Below the pieces are notes generated by a model. It saw only the letters and a program-made list of their open reading frames with translations, was not told where the DNA came from and made no database searches. A stretch of DNA of 14,386 nt from an uncultured Collinsella sp. (GTDB lineage: Bacteria; Actinomycetota; Coriobacteriia; Coriobacteriales; Coriobacteriaceae), in contig UQMU01000044.1 in the NCBI GenBank assembly GCA_900542305.1, forward strand, positions 1 to 14,386. Reading direction: 5' to 3'. The position numbers and the translations under genes were made by a program. Positions 13,469 to 14,386 of the stretch are shown one piece after another (positions within the stretch are counted from its first letter, which is position 1; every line of letters begins with the position of its first letter).

Positions 13469-14335
13469 CTACCTTTCCGTGCAGCTAATGCAGGGGTCGA
13501 TGGTCAGGATAATCATGGGCACGTTGGCAAGGAGTACGCCCTGCAGCGCATGCGTCAGACCTGCCAGGTTTTGCGACGTCGGCGTGCGCACGCGAAAACG
13601 GTCCAGGTTCTTGGTGCCGTTACCGCGCACATAGTAATACGCCTCGCCGCGCGGCTGCTCAATCACAACCTCGCCGCGCGCGCCGTCGGCCGGCGTGAGC
13701 TTGGTGCGCCCGCCGATTCCGTCGTGCGGAATCTTGCCCACAAGCTCCTTGATGATGTCCATGGCCTGCGTGACCTCGGCGCAACGAACCTGGCAGCGGG
13801 CGTAGCAGTCGCCGTCGGTGGCAACGATGGGCTCAAACGCGGCCAGGTCCGCATAGGCACCGTCGCCAAACATGCGCACGTCGTAGTCCACGCCCGAGGC
13901 GCGCCCAAACGGGCCGACCATCGAAAGCTCCAGCGCATCCTTCTTGCTGATCACGCCCACGCCATGCAGGCGCTCGCCGCAGCTATTGTCGTCCAAAAAC
14001 GTATGCACCAGGGCCTCGTAGTCGGGGCGCATGGCGTCAAGCGTCTGGACAATACCGGCCAGCTCGAAGTCCTCAATGTCGTGCTTAAGACCGCCGATCT
14101 CGTTGATTGACAAAATCACGCGACCGCCGCACGTACTCTCAAAGATTTTGAGAATCTGCTCGCGCAGGGTCCACGAGCGATAGAACAGCGCCTCGAAGCC
14201 AAAGGCATCGGCGAGCAGGCCCAGCCACAGCAGGTGCGAGTGAATGCGCGAAAGCTCGTGCAAAATGGTGCGGATATACTGCACGCGGCCGGGCACCTCG
14301 ATGTCGAGCATGCGCTCGCAGGCGCTGGCATAGCC
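13469..14335 (-). CDS. NiFe-hydrogenase large subunit, group 4 (HycE/EchE/CooH-like), 5'-truncated
   Basis: The last 288 residues of a catalytic hydrogenase subunit are visible; the 5' part is lost at the contig end. The C-terminus DPCISCTER holds the second pair of NiFe-coordinating cysteines (DPCxxC), which respiratory complex I NuoD lacks, so this is a hydrogenase rather than complex I. The segments YIRTILHELSRIHSHLLWLG, GVGVISKKDAL, MVGPFGRASG, PRGEAYYYVRGNGTKN and RTPTSQNL are typical of group 4 and NuoD-family large subunits. The reading frame continues past ATG 14311 as GYASACER to 14335, so that ATG is internal and not the start. The first cysteine pair (RxCGxC) would lie in the missing part. 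The gene order large subunit then ferredoxin matches Ech and Hyc operons. Whether it works with formate dehydrogenase (formate hydrogenlyase) or ferredoxin cannot be told here. Confidence 0.9.
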   Translation of the reverse strand, partial: GYASACERMLDIEVPGRVQYIRTILHELSRIHSHLLWLGLLADAFGFEALFYRSWTLREQILKIFESTCGGRVILSINEIGGLKHDIEDFELAGIVQTLDAMRPDYEALVHTFLDDNSCGERLHGVGVISKKDALELSMVGPFGRASGVDYDVRMFGDGAYADLAAFEPIVATDGDCYARCQVRCAEVTQAMDIIKELVGKIPHDGIGGRTKLTPADGARGEVVIEQPRGEAYYYVRGNGTKNLDRFRVRTPTSQNLAGLTHALQGVLLANVPMIILTIDPCISCTER

Positions 14336-14386
14336 AGATCGGAAGAGCGTCGTGTAGGGAAAGAGTGTAGATCTCGGTGGTCGCCG
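14336..14386. other. Illumina TruSeq adapter contamination (not genomic)
   Basis: From AGATCGGAAGAGCGTCGTGT to the window end the sequence matches the reverse complement of the Illumina universal adapter. It interrupts the hydrogenase large-subunit gene in mid-codon sequence. The assembly should be trimmed at 14335. Confidence 0.98.

Noticed and set aside
13469..14311. NADH dehydrogenase subunit NuoD instead of hydrogenase
   Set aside because: The C-terminal DPCxxC cysteine pair that binds NiFe is present; NuoD lacks it.
14312..14386. Extension of the hydrogenase gene to the window end
   Set aside because: Only 14312-14335 continues the protein; the remainder is sequencing adapter.

Overview
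The window looks like a piece of a high-GC Gram-positive gut actinobacterium of the Coriobacteriia, most likely Collinsella or a close relative. The clues are the strong G/C bias at third codon positions, a giant LPXTG-anchored surface protein built from pilin-type isopeptide domains, and a membrane-hydrogenase (Ech/Hyc-type) gene pair. The genus is an inference from style; no database search was possible. The last 51 bases (14336-14386) match the Illumina TruSeq adapter and are not genomic, so real sequence ends at 14335.

Layout. 1-205: no gene, but degenerate 27-28-bp GGGAC repeats and a duplicated 20-mer downstream of an ABC operon. 206-3533 (minus): an ABC-2 export operon of one ATPase and two permeases, with short gaps or overlaps. 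3534-3732: divergent promoter region. 3733-5504 (plus): a NarL-family histidine kinase and response regulator overlapping by ATGA; this pair plus the ABC operon forms one divergent signalling/export module. 5505-6104: convergent intergenic region packed with palindromic elements and the terminator of the next gene. 6105-12401 (minus): a 2098-residue cell-wall adhesin/pilin-like protein with signal peptide, VWA domain, ten isopeptide-type repeats and an LPTTG sorting signal. 12402-13119: upstream region of the adhesin with a TGAGACA palindrome, four more repeat modules and a hairpin. 13120-14335 (minus): a 2[4Fe-4S] ferredoxin and the C-terminal part of a NiFe-hydrogenase large subunit, cut by the contig end.

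The most unusual signal is a family of palindromic elements on both sides of the adhesin gene. Two types (A, 154 bp; B, 162 bp) have different inverted-repeat arms but share a 74-nt core with identical internal spacing. Each type occurs once on each side, giving A-B-[adhesin]-B-A. The copies align without gaps (about 75% for A, about 82% for the 211-bp block containing B), and the A arms show a compensatory base change. I do not recognise the family. It could be a MITE/REP-like mobile element, a structured RNA or terminator, or a recombination substrate.
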